From Saprospiraceae bacterium (GTDB lineage Bacteria > Bacteroidota > Bacteroidia > Chitinophagales > Saprospiraceae), in NCBI GenBank assembly GCA_016708265.1, contig JADJGA010000012.1, positions 717,001-781,000 of the forward strand: a DNA stretch of 64,000 nucleotides, read 5' to 3'. Position 1 is the stretch's first letter, and every line of letters starts with the position of its first letter. Shown in pieces: positions 18,680-29,200 of the stretch. Below the pieces are notes generated by a model. The model searched no databases. It was not told where the DNA came from and worked only from the letters and a program-made list of their open reading frames with translations. Both the position numbers and the translations under genes were made by a program.

Positions 18680-18754
18680 AAAAAAATCCAATCCTGATTG
18701 ACCTGGTTTTTAACATAATCATTCACATTATAATCAAACATTCCTGCATTATCA

Positions 18755-18805
18755 CCTTCCTACCTTCCAACCTTTCCACCTTCCAACCTTTCCACCATTC
18801 AACCT
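18755..18805. repeat. Tandem 'ccttccaacctttccac' array
   Basis: Three to four copies of a roughly 15-bp unit directly downstream of ssnA. No gene or hairpin is visible. Confidence 0.6.
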
Positions 18806-20079
18806 TTAATTTCTCATCCTTTCCCACAGCTTCACTGATAATTTCCTTGATTGTTCAAGTATCTCATTTTCGTCAACTGTGGTGAGCTGTCTGTTTTCCA
18901 GGATCAATCTTCCATCCGAAATAACATGTTTTATATGATTTGAATTAATACCAAACAGGAAATGACCTAAAAAATTGGATGAATTAAATTCAGTAGGCGT
19001 GTCATAGTCCAATACGACAAGATTGTTGTCTGCATCTCCTGAAAAATGATTGTTGCCGAGATAGAGATGTACATTTCTGAATCTCTGATATGCGGAATTG
19101 TAATCGATATTGTCAGTCTGTTGTCCTGCAAAAAAAGCTGCTTTAGCACTCTGAAGCATATCGCTGTGCATGCCGTCAGTGCCTAGCATTATCCTTTCAC
19201 CAAGGTTACTTCCAGAAAACAGACCTACCTTGTTATTCAGGTTGCTTTCCATATTCTGAACTACCCATGCCTTAGAATTTCTGATAAAATCCCTTTCTTT
19301 ATCAGTCAGATGCAGGCAGTGCCCAAGTATTGTTTTTGAGGATTCCAGAACTCCAGAATCATTTAGTCTGTTAATCACTCTTTTGCCATGATTTTTTATG
19401 CAATGATCCTGATCAGCAAGGTCTTCAGCAACATGGATATGGATACCTGAATCATGTTTTTTCATCAAATCAACGGCACTTTTTAAAGTCTCATCCCCAA
19501 CTGTAAATGAAGCATGCAGCCCTACGAGTCCCTGTTTTTTATGTAAATAAAAATCTGTTTCTTCAAGTCCTTTTTCTGCTATTTCCAGTCCATCGCGATC
19601 AGTTATCTCATAACACAGTAGATGTGATACTCCGACTTCATCAAATGCTTCAGCAATAGTTTGAAGTGAATTATGGACAAAGTTTGGTGACGCATGATGA
19701 TCGATCACAAATGTAGATCCTGCTTTTGCGCAAGCCATTGCTGTTGTCATAGCACTATACCTGATCATCTCCTCATCAATGCATTTGTCAAGATTCCACC
19801 ATATGTATTCAAGTATTTCAAGAAAATTGGCAGGATTTTTTTTGGTGCTCCCATTCCCCTTGCAAGTGAGGAATATGCATGGTGATGACCGACGGCAAAT
19901 GATTTTGTGACGTATTTACCCTTACAATCTATTATTTTACTATCTTTATCATGTAGCGGTAATTCATTATCAGACTGGAATGAAATTTTTCCCGACAATC
20001 CATTTTCAACAACAATATTTGTTCTTAAAAAATCCAGCGTTTTCCAGTTGATATATATTGCGTTTTTTAAAAGTAGCAT
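18806..20079 (-). CDS. ssnA: SsnA-type aminohydrolase, one frameshift
   Basis: An amidohydrolase of the SsnA group, related to chlorohydrolases and guanine deaminase. The N-terminal frame (20079-19765) holds the metal-site HxH in VGHHHAYSSLARGMG. The second frame (19768-18806) holds FVIDHHASPNF, HIHVAEDLADQ, GHCLHL and LGTDGMHSDM, the remaining ligands. One extra A in the A8 run at 19836-19843 gives APKKNPANFLEILEYIWWNL and a continuous protein of about 424 residues, normal for SsnA. Probable role: deamination or ring cleavage in purine catabolism. Whether the break is real is uncertain. Confidence 0.85.
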
Positions 20080-20091
20080 TTTTTTGAGTTA

Positions 20092-20240
20092 AAAGTTAAT
20101 AGTTAAAAGTGAAAAGTTTCTTAAATTACGAATTACGAATTACGAATTTTCAATTTAAACTGAAAGTCAGACAACCGACAACAGATTAACCGACAACAGA
20201 TTCTCTATTCTCCATTTTCAATTTTCAATTTTCAATTCTT
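20092..20240. repeat. Short-period repeat array upstream of ssnA
   Basis: 'Gttaaaagttaatagttaaaagtgaaaag', then 'attacgaattacgaattacgaat', then 'accgacaacagattaaccgacaacag', then 'attttcaattttcaattttcaatt'. Several different 7-16 bp units lie side by side between two genes of the cluster. Confidence 0.6.
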
Positions 20241-20243
20241 TTT

Positions 20244-22793
20244 TCATTTCCTGATCAGTGGTAGCTTAGTCCTCTTTATTCCATCAAATGCAAAAAAAGC
20301 ATTGGCTACAGCAGCAGCAGTAGGTACCAGTCCTATTTCTCCTATGCCTTTTGCTCCGTATGGTCCGACAGCATCTTTCACTTCAACTCCACGGACTATG
20401 ATTTCAGGTGTTTCATGTGCTCTCAATATCTGAAGGTCTTTCATCCGGTCACTCAACAGGAATCCATCTTTCATAGGCAGATCTTCAGTAAGGGCATAAC
20501 CAAGACCCATGTGAACGCCACCTTCTATCTGGCCTTCAAAAAGAATCGGATTCATTATTTTTCCGGCATCATGAGCAGCTATCATTTTTTTGATCTTGCC
20601 GCTATCATCCAGAATGCATAGCTGTGCTGCATAACCGTATGAATAATGTATCACAGGTTCTCTGTCAGTAACTCCGGGTTTTGTTGTCCAGTCGCAGGTG
20701 AATTGACCAAAATAAGATTTACCTGGCAATTCATCCAGACTTTGTGCTTCCAGATCTTTTTTCATTGCCTTTGATGCATTGATTATTGCAAGTCCTAGCA
20801 GTGCCGTTGCCCTTGATGAAGTTGTCATCCCTGTTTTTAACTGAGCTTTAGTATCGACCTGTACCTCAATTATTCCGGGAGAAATGCCAGTCTCTTCACA
20901 TAAAGTCTGCAATGCCATATTGTGAACTCCCTGACCCATCTCAGTCCATCCATGCCTGATGATTATTTTATCCCTTGACTTGATTTCAATAATGACCTTT
21001 GACTCATCGATCATTCCGTTTCCGACTCCTGAATTCTTGATCCCACATGCTAAACCTGCATACCTGGAATTGTAAAAATCGTCTTTGATCGCTTCAAGAC
21101 ATGCCCTGATCCCGACTCCAAAGACTTTTTGTCCTGTGCAGGTCTTTAAACCGTCGGTCAAAGCATTATCGTACCTGAATTTCCACCTGTCAAATCCTCC
21201 TTGCCTGCAAATATCATCGATGCAGCTTTCAAGTGCAAAAGTCACCTGATTAGCTCCAAATCCGCGCATTGCTCCGCTTGGGATGTTATTGGTATATATG
21301 GTTTTTGCTTCAATATCAACTAGAGGTATAAAATAACCTCCGGCTGCATGACCTGCAACCCGTTCCATTACTTTTGTGCCGACTGAAGCATATGCTCCTG
21401 TGTCACCTGTAGCTCTTAGTTTCAGTGCTGTCAATTTTCCGTTTTCATCAGCTCCCAGTTCCATTTCCATGAAAACCGGATGTCGTTTCGGATGCAGTCT
21501 GATAGATTCTTCCCTTGTCAGGGTTATTTTAACGGGCTTTTGAAGCAGAAAAGCAAACAAAGCTGTTTGTCCCTGTATGCTCAGATCTTCCTTGCCCCCA
21601 AATCCACCTCCGTTTGGCACTAAAGTCACCCTGACCTGCTCCTCCGGAATTCCAAGTATCATAGCTATCTGCCTCCTGTCTTCATAAACTCCCTGACTCT
21701 GACTTAATAGCTCTATTCCTCCTATCCCGTTAGGGATCCCTATTGCAGCCTCTTTTTCAAGGAAAGCATGTTCAACCCTCTGAGTCTGGTAAAAATCACC
21801 GGATCTGTATTTTGAGTTCAGGAGTGCCTCTTCTGCATTTCCAGTTGTAAATTTCGTAGTATTGAAATTATTTGGTTTGTCAGGATGTACTCTTTCTCCT
21901 TCAAAAGCCAAAAACACATCGGTTACCGGACTATTAACTTCATATTCAATGTTGATAAGACTTACAGCTTTTCTTGCTATGTCATCAGAATCAGCCACCA
22001 CTCCCGCTATCACATCACCGATATAGTGTGTTGTTTCTCCTTTACCGATCATAACTGACCAGTCCTGATAAATAAGTCCGACCTTCTTTTCTCCCGGAAT
22101 ATCCTCAGCAGTGAAAATCCTGTGAACTCCTTCCAGTTTGGATGCAGCTTCTGTATTGATATTCAAAATTTTAGCCTTTGGATGGTCGCTGAATTTCAAT
22201 GCAGCATAGAGCATTCCGTCAAGATAAATATCATCAACAAAATTACGTTTCCCGATTGCGGTTTCATAGGAATTGTATTTTGGTTGTGAAATCCCGATTT
22301 TGCCAGAAGTTTTTGTTATCTCAAGATGTTCATTTTTTCTGATTTTTTCTGCAGCAAGTAGGATAGCTTCTTCTATTTTTTTATATCCGGTGCATCTGCA
22401 AAGATGTTGTTTCAGTGCTGTCTGAATTTCCTGTAATGTCGGATCAGGATTTTCCTGCAGCAATACTTTTGTCCGGCTGATAAAGCCCGGAGTACAGAAA
22501 CCACACTGGACTGCTCCTTTATTAACATAAGCTTTGGCAATGGTGTCCCTTATATATTCAGGAAATCCTTCCATAGTGAGTACTTCAGTTCCCTCCAGTT
22601 TTTTCATTTTAATAGCACAGGCTAATTTGGCCTTTTTATCTATTTCAACCGTACATGCCCCGCAGGTTGCCTGCCCTGAACAACCATCTTTGGGAGAAGT
22701 GATAACCAGGTCCAATCTCAGAAAATCAAGTAATGTTCTTTCTGGGTCTCCTTCATAATTTACTGTTTTGCCGTTTAAAATGAAAAAGATCAT
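20244..22793 (-). CDS. xdhD: XdhD-like fused 2Fe-2S / molybdopterin hydroxylase
   Basis: An 849-residue xanthine-dehydrogenase family enzyme with the iron-sulfur and molybdopterin subunits in one chain. Two 2Fe-2S clusters: C38, C44, C47, C59 and C97, C100, C132, C134. The molybdopterin part starts at about residue 170 and shows FGGKEDLS, GAMRGFGANQ, GQGVHNMALQ and a C-terminal GAKGIGEIGL containing the expected catalytic glutamate. No FAD domain is present. The neighbours match the selenium-dependent hydroxylase cluster, so the substrate is probably xanthine, hypoxanthine or urate. The start overlaps the stop of the threonine-synthase-like gene by 4 bp. Confidence 0.9.
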   Translation of the reverse strand: MIFFILNGKTVNYEGDPERTLLDFLRLDLVITSPKDGCSGQATCGACTVEIDKKAKLACAIKMKKLEGTEVLTMEGFPEYIRDTIAKAYVNKGAVQCGFCTPGFISRTKVLLQENPDPTLQEIQTALKQHLCRCTGYKKIEEAILLAAEKIRKNEHLEITKTSGKIGISQPKYNSYETAIGKRNFVDDIYLDGMLYAALKFSDHPKAKILNINTEAASKLEGVHRIFTAEDIPGEKKVGLIYQDWSVMIGKGETTHYIGDVIAGVVADSDDIARKAVSLINIEYEVNSPVTDVFLAFEGERVHPDKPNNFNTTKFTTGNAEEALLNSKYRSGDFYQTQRVEHAFLEKEAAIGIPNGIGGIELLSQSQGVYEDRRQIAMILGIPEEQVRVTLVPNGGGFGGKEDLSIQGQTALFAFLLQKPVKITLTREESIRLHPKRHPVFMEMELGADENGKLTALKLRATGDTGAYASVGTKVMERVAGHAAGGYFIPLVDIEAKTIYTNNIPSGAMRGFGANQVTFALESCIDDICRQGGFDRWKFRYDNALTDGLKTCTGQKVFGVGIRACLEAIKDDFYNSRYAGLACGIKNSGVGNGMIDESKVIIEIKSRDKIIIRHGWTEMGQGVHNMALQTLCEETGISPGIIEVQVDTKAQLKTGMTTSSRATALLGLAIINASKAMKKDLEAQSLDELPGKSYFGQFTCDWTTKPGVTDREPVIHYSYGYAAQLCILDDSGKIKKMIAAHDAGKIMNPILFEGQIEGGVHMGLGYALTEDLPMKDGFLLSDRMKDLQILRAHETPEIIVRGVEVKDAVGPYGAKGIGEIGLVPTAAAVANAFFAFDGIKRTKLPLIRK

Positions 22794-24018
22794 CTCATTA
22801 GTTTTTTTAAATTACGTATATCAGGTTCAATTGAATCGGGGATATTGAGGATTTTTTTGACTGAGTTCAGGTCTTTTAAACCGCTACCTGTTAGTAAAAC
22901 GACATTTTTAGATCCATCAGGAAGTTTATTCATTTTTTTATATGACATTACTCCTGCAAATGCAGCGGTGGCAGCAGGTTCAGAGAAAAGACCTGTATTG
23001 CGTGACAGTATTTTAGATGCTTCAATAATCTCATCATCAGTGACTGTCAGATATTCACCTTTATATTTATTGATAAAATGTTTTGTCATATAAAAATTTC
23101 TTGGAATATCAACCGAAATTGAATCTGCAATAGTTGTTGCCTGCTTGATTTTAAATTCGGAGGAATTAATATTTCTGATCAGATTGTCACTTTTTTCTGA
23201 TTGTACCATTACAATTACTGGCATTTTTTCTATTATTCCCAACTCAAGAAGATCTTCGAATCCTTTATAAACTCCTGAAATTATACACCCGTCACCCACA
23301 GGAACAAAGATCCTGTCAGGAATATTAAAATCCAGTTGATCATATAATTCAAAAGAGACTGTTTTTTTTCCTTCAATTGTCAGTGGATTAAATGCAGTAT
23401 TCCTGTTGTACCAGCCATATTCCTTTGTAGCTTCAATACTCAGGTCAAAAGCATCATCATAGTTGCCTTTGACAGGGATCAACATTGCACCATACATGAG
23501 GATCTGGGTGAGTTTAGCCAGAGGTGCTGATTCCGGCACAAGAATTACAGCTCCCTGTTCCTGTGAAGCACAGACTCCTGCCAGAGATGATCCGGCATTG
23601 CCTGTAGATGCAGTGATAATGGTTTTTATTGCATTTTCCTTTGCATATGCAGATACCGTAGCTGAAGCTCTGTCTTTAAATGAATAAGTAGGGTTTTGGG
23701 AATCATCTTTTAAAAATATTTTAAACCCGAAATCCCTGCCATCTATTTTATTGATCTCATAAAGAGGTGTATTGCCAATCCTCATATTTGGAAGACTATC
23801 CTTTTTTTCAAAGGGCATCAAAGGTATAAAACTACTTTTCTTAAGAGTACTGAAATCAGTATTTTTAAATTATCATAATCATAAATCGTTTTAAGAACTC
23901 CTTTTGGTGGGATTTCACCAGCATTCAAAGCATTACATGCAGGACAAAGATACATTATTTCAGAATTACTGTATTCTGATCCGCAATCTGTACAAAGGTA
24001 TTTGAATTTTAATGTCAT
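22790..24018 (-). CDS. Threonine-synthase-like PLP enzyme, one frameshift
   Basis: A fold-type II PLP enzyme. The first frame (24018-23818) carries a zinc ribbon (YLCTDCGSEYS, YLCPACNAL) as in threonine synthases. The second frame (23821-22790) has the PLP lysine in NPTYSFKDRAS, STGNAGSS, and the late VVLLTGSGLKD. One extra A in the run 23862-23866 joins them through YDYDNLKNTDFSTLKK. The full protein is about 409 residues. It could be threonine synthase, but its 4-bp overlap with xdhD argues for an ammonia-lyase-type step in the purine pathway. This is inference. Confidence 0.75.
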
Positions 24019-24019
24019 T

Positions 24020-24086
24020 AATTAATTTACGAATTACTATTTAAAAATTACTAATTACTAATTACATATTTTTCATTTTTCATTTT
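24020..24086. repeat. Short-period repeats between two PLP enzyme genes
   Basis: 'Attacgaattac / actaattactaattac' followed by three copies of 'atttttcatttttcattttt'. It resembles the array at 20092-20240. Confidence 0.5.
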
Positions 24087-25562
24087 TCATTTCACTAACC
24101 CTGTTCTTTCATTAAACTCCCTGATCATCTCATCCCACCTGTCAACCTGATTAAAGAGTTGAGACCAGATATTCCTGTCATACCATAGCTGATTCAGATC
24201 TTCAACTTCTTTGCCTTGTTGTTCAATCCAAGTGAAATATTTTAAATTGTGAATTGCTTTTCTGTCATTGTAGCCTAACTCTTTCATTGTATCAGCTTTG
24301 GTGCCATATATGCATTTTTCAAAATCCTTAACGGCCTGTATTTCAGAATACCTGCCCTTTTCCTCATTTAATTCGTCGAGGCGGGATTGATACATCTCTG
24401 CAGAATCGGTGGCTATCGAAAATATTAAATCTTCACCTGTCATTTCGTAATACTTAGCAGTTTTAATAGCTGAAAGAATATTTCCAATGCCTGATATCCC
24501 TATTAAATGCAGATTTTCGGTTACATCTTGCGAAATTCCGCATGATTTAAGGTAGTTATGTCCTTCTTTTTCATTAAACAGCCTGAAAATCCTCATACAG
24601 TCTTCATCATCAATTGCTGTTACAACATCTGTATTTTTAACATTATGAACCCATGGAACATGTTTATCACCGATTCCTTCAATCCTGTGTCCTCCAAATC
24701 CATTCATCAAAAGGGTAGGGCACTGCAGGGCTTCAGAAGCAACAACTTTGACATGAGGAGCAAAGGTTCTGAGATAATCACCTGCCGCAATTGTCCCGGC
24801 TGAACCCGTAGCTGAAATGTATGCTGCAAGCTTGCTGTCTTTGGTTTTGATTTCATTGAAGACTTCTTCTATGGCCTTTCCTGTTGTATTATAATGCCAT
24901 GCTGCATTGCCAAATTCATCGAACTGATTGAAGATTATACAATCAGGTCTGGTAGCTTTTATCTCCCAGCATTTATCATAGATTTCCTTCACATTCGATT
25001 CACAGCCATGAGTAGCTATTACCTCTGATCCTATGACATCACGTAACCACGTAAATCTCTCTTTGCTCATTTCTTCCGGAAGAATTGCTACCGATTCAGT
25101 CCCCATAAGTTTGGAGTCAAAAGCTCCTCCGCGACAATAATTGCCTGTTGAAGGCCAGACTGCCTTATGATATGTAGGATCGAATTCTCCTGTGATGATC
25201 CTTGGAGCAAGGCATCCGTATGCAGCTCCAACCTTATGAGCACCTGTAGGAAACCACTTGCCTAATAAAAGAATTATTCTGGCTTCAACACCTGTGAGCT
25301 CTTTTGGTAATTCTATGAAATTGACTTTACCAAACAATCCACCTTTTCCTTTGGGTTCGTTTTTCCAGGTGATCCTGAAAAGATTGAGAGGGTTTATATC
25401 CCAAAGACCAATATTTTTCAACTGTGCCTTGATTTTATCAGGGATCAACTCAGGGTTTCTTTGTTGTTCGAAAGTCGGAAGTACTATACCTCTTTCCCTG
25501 AACCTGTTAACTGCATTGTGCAGAGCTTTTTCGTTTGTGATGTTTTTTATTAGTTTTATCAT
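24087..25562 (-). CDS. PLP-dependent fold-type II lyase-like enzyme
   Basis: A 491-residue protein of the tryptophan-synthase-beta / cysteine-synthase superfamily. The lysine motif is in FPTGAHKVGAAYG (near residue 110), with the glycine-rich cofactor loop later as SATGSAGTIAAGDY, and GISGIGNILSAI near 355. It is longer than cysteine synthase and does not look like YgeX. It is flanked by other cluster genes, so it may break down an amino acid product such as diaminopropionate. The substrate is not determinable from sequence. Confidence 0.75.
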   Translation of the reverse strand: MIKLIKNITNEKALHNAVNRFRERGIVLPTFEQQRNPELIPDKIKAQLKNIGLWDINPLNLFRITWKNEPKGKGGLFGKVNFIELPKELTGVEARIILLLGKWFPTGAHKVGAAYGCLAPRIITGEFDPTYHKAVWPSTGNYCRGGAFDSKLMGTESVAILPEEMSKERFTWLRDVIGSEVIATHGCESNVKEIYDKCWEIKATRPDCIIFNQFDEFGNAAWHYNTTGKAIEEVFNEIKTKDSKLAAYISATGSAGTIAAGDYLRTFAPHVKVVASEALQCPTLLMNGFGGHRIEGIGDKHVPWVHNVKNTDVVTAIDDEDCMRIFRLFNEKEGHNYLKSCGISQDVTENLHLIGISGIGNILSAIKTAKYYEMTGEDLIFSIATDSAEMYQSRLDELNEEKGRYSEIQAVKDFEKCIYGTKADTMKELGYNDRKAIHNLKYFTWIEQQGKEVEDLNQLWYDRNIWSQLFNQVDRWDEMIREFNERTGLVK

Positions 25563-25574
25563 GTTTTTTGTTTT

Positions 25575-25796
25575 ACCGATATGAAGTCCCTACGGGACAA
25601 ATAGATATATATATTTTACTATTACCGATATTAAGTCCCTACGGGTCAAAGTTACTATATTAAGTAACTTCGGGACAGAATGTTATCAGGATTATTTCTT
25701 TTTTTACCATCCTGATCCTTTTTAGTTGTCCCATAGGGACTAGATATCGGTATTACAAAGTAAAAACTAAATGTGTCCCGTAGGGACTTCATATTC
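25575..25796. repeat. Cluster of GTCCCTACGGGAC palindromes
   Basis: Five related copies: ACCGATATGAAGTCCCTACG at 25575, ACCGATATTAAGTCCCTACG at 25624, a degenerate TATTAAGTAACTTCGGGACA at 25657, and two inverted copies at 25727-25752 and 25773-25796. Between them ATCAGGAT faces ATCCTGAT (25685-25716). They lie directly downstream of an IS200-type transposase gene and resemble REP sequences. Confidence 0.7.
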
Positions 25797-26256
25797 ATAT
25801 TAATTCTTTAAAAATATATTCTTCTTTAAATTCAACCTCAAATTTATTAAGAATTTCCCTGTACTCATCTAAAAATGAATTTTTGTTATGGTGTTTTTCT
25901 TGATTTTCAATGTATTTAATGACATTTTTAAGGTGTGATTTGCTGTAAGTAAATGCTCCATATCCTTCTTGCCATTCAAATTTACCATCAAAATATTTAT
26001 ACTTATTAATCCATTTTGATGAAAATTGCTTAACATCTTTCATCAAATCAGAAATTGATTGATCAGGCCTCAAACCTACTAAAATGTGTAAATGGTCAGG
26101 CATTCCATTTATTATAATCAATTTATGCTTATTATTCTGAATGATGCCTGTAATATACTTGTATAATTCATCTTTCCACGAATTCATAATAATTTGTTTT
26201 CGAAATTTTACTGCGAAAACAAAATGAATATGCAATTGTGTGTAAGTATTAGCCAT
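25795..26256 (-). CDS. tnpA: IS200/IS605-type Y1 transposase (TnpA)
   Basis: A 153-residue HUH single-strand transposase. The metal-binding pair H55-x-H57 is in MPDHLHILVGL, and the catalytic tyrosine is probably Y115 in NVIKYIENQEKHH. Length and order are those of IS200 TnpA. No TnpB partner is present. It is inserted between ygfK and the PLP enzyme gene, apparently in the same orientation as both. The palindrome cluster just after its stop is the likely substrate. Confidence 0.9.
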   Translation of the reverse strand: MANTYTQLHIHFVFAVKFRKQIIMNSWKDELYKYITGIIQNNKHKLIIINGMPDHLHILVGLRPDQSISDLMKDVKQFSSKWINKYKYFDGKFEWQEGYGAFTYSKSHLKNVIKYIENQEKHHNKNSFLDEYREILNKFEVEFKEEYIFKELI

Positions 26257-26284
26257 ATTTAGTGCTTTTTATTATCCTGATTTG

Positions 26285-29200
26285 TTAAACTAATTGTTCC
26301 AAACCTTTAAAAATCACTCGCATTTCAGCAGCTTTCCGGAAATTAAATTCTAACATATTTTTGTCCTTAGCTTTAAATTTCAATATCGAAAAATCTCCTG
26401 TCCTGAATTCACAATAACAGTCATTTGATTCATAAATATATTTATTATCAATTATTAATAGTTTATGAAAATCACTAATATTTTTATAATATAATGTGTT
26501 TTTGTTATCAATCCTGTCAAAGTAATACCCTTCATGGTTTTTATCATAAGATTCTTTTGTAAGATGAATTTTAGGTTTTTCAAGATATGGAGCTGAATTT
26601 GTAGGACAGAAAGTTGTGCAATTCCCGCATTCATTGCAGAAATTTGCTATGTTGATGATCTGATGCCGTTGATTTATTATAAATGGCAGATCATCAGCTA
26701 TTTCATAATGCCCAAATTCATTTTTTATAATTATTTGCAATTGTATTTTTACATGTTCAATATCGTAGGAATAATTAGCAAAATTGGGGCACACTGTTGT
26801 ACATATATTGCAAATCTCATCACAATACAAGCATCTGTCAGCCTCCTCTCTTATAGTCTTTTCATCGAGTGTGAAACTCACAGGTTCAAAGTTTCTTCGG
26901 TTATTTACCGGAGATTCCAGTAGTTTTACTCCAGGAATTCTTTTAGACCGTCGGATCATCAGTTCTTTGACTGAATGTATGTTTTTACTTTTATTTATTA
27001 TTGAGTTCTGATTTTCACTTAAACCTGTTTTATTCATGATTAGTTCAGCAACTTTTCTGCCATCTCCAATAGCATTTATAGCAGTTGAGGCTCCCCTTAG
27101 TGAATCCCCGCCGATGTAAATATTCTCTATGCCTGTTTCATAATTCATTTGCCCTGATTTTGGCAAATCAAATGAAATAAAATCCATATCTATCTTTTGA
27201 CCGATAGCAGGAATTATAACATCACAGGGAATTTCAAACTCAGAACCTGGAATGACTTCAGGTCTTGGTCTTCCGGTAGCATCTTTCTTTCCGAGTTTCA
27301 TTTTAACACAGAGCAGACTTTTTACTTTTCCATTTTCCGAAACGATTTTAATTGGTGCTACCAGCTCAATAATTTCCATCCCTTCTTCGATCACTGCTTT
27401 TATCTCTCCCTGGTCAGCAGGCATTTCACTGATAGTTCTTCTGTAAATAATCGTGATCTTTGAATTAATTCCACTAAGTCTGAAAGCTGTCCTTGCTGCA
27501 TCCATTGCCGTATTGCCACCACCAATTATAACTATATTTCTGCCAATATTTTTGTATTCACCTTTTTTAGCCTTGAACAGAAAATCTAGAGGTTCAATTA
27601 CTCCATCTGATTCATTTCCTTCAATGTCAAGTTTTAATGATTTCTGTGCTCCTATACTTATGTATATAAAATGGTATTTTTCACGTATCAGATTGAAACC
27701 GGGTTTGTCAATTTTATGACTATAAAAGATATTTACTCCAAGGTCTGTTACCCTTTTAAAATCTTTTGCAATTGCCTCATCTGATAATCGGAATCCAGGG
27801 ATTGCATACTGAACCATCCCACCTGCCATGGAATGCTCTTCAAAAACGTCCACACTGAATCCAGCAAATGCAAGAAAATAAGCACATGACAGTCCTGATA
27901 GTCCTGCTCCTATAACAGCAACTTTAATTCCATTTTTGTCAGCAGCATGGATTTTTACCTCATCTTTATCAGATATAAATCTCTTAACTTCACGTATCAA
28001 AACCGGATCATCGTAATTTATACGCGTACATTTATTCTGACAAAGATGATCGCAGACGAGGCCTGTTATTGAAGGAAATGGATTGGTTTTAAGGATAGCT
28101 TTGAAAGCATTGTCATAATCACCTATTGAAGTGTAATAAAGATATTCCGGAATATCCTGATGTGTGCTGCAGGTATCGGTGCAGGGAGCTGAGATACAGT
28201 CAAAATATGATAAACTACGCCTGGTTTTGACATCAGGAGCAATTATATAATCCTGTTTATAGACAGGAGAATCAAGGACTTGCTGAGAGTATTCAGAAAG
28301 ATTTTTCAATGAAGCTGCAGTTTCATTTTCATCCTTTGCATTTGCAATTATATATTCCTTAATACTATTTGCTTTTGCAATGCTGAATGATTTTTGTAGT
28401 TCTTCAAAGTACTGATAAAGACGCATATATCCTCCAGGTTTGAGCAGATCTGAACAAACCGTTATCGTTTTGAAGCCGCATGACAGTATCTCAGAGACAT
28501 TGAAGGCATCAACTCCTGCAGAAAATGAAAAAGGAATTTCACCAACTAAATCATTTTGGAGTTTATTTGCAAGATTTATTGAGACAGGATGCAATGCCCT
28601 GCCGCTCATATACATCATTTCAACCTCAGGATCGAATACTGATTTAATATTTACAGATTCAAGGGTATTTGTAAGCTTTAAGCCGAACTGTAAACCTGAA
28701 TCATGGGCAATGCTTTGCAATGATCTAATAATATTTAATGCGTCTTTATATTTTAAGTCATGTTCAAAAGCTACATCCGGAATTTGTGTTTTGAATTTTA
28801 GCTTACCGTTGACTATTTCCCGTAATAATTCTTTTCCTATAAGAGTCGGATTAAGTTTGACGAAAGTATGTAATTTTTTGTTTTTGAGCAGGTAACTTGC
28901 AATTTCTTCAATTTCATTAGCTGGGCAACCATGCATGGTCGACAGTGTTATATTGTCAGATATCTTTACAGGAATATTTATATTTTCAATTTCAGGATAT
29001 ACATGTTTTATCTCTTTGATTTTTTGCTCCATTTCCTCACTGCAATCATTCATTTTTTCAAAAAACCACTGTACATTTGGTTTCAGGATCCCCTCCATGT
29101 TGTAACCCACACTCATATTAAAAACTGTGTTGATATCAGTTTTAAAGCCGAGTAAATGGTGTAAAACATGGATCAATATCCAGGCATTCAGGTACTCATG

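Noticed and set aside
18806..20079. Selenocysteine read-through at the stop in ssnA
   Set aside because: The downstream homologous sequence is in a different frame, so reading the TGA as an amino acid would not restore the protein.
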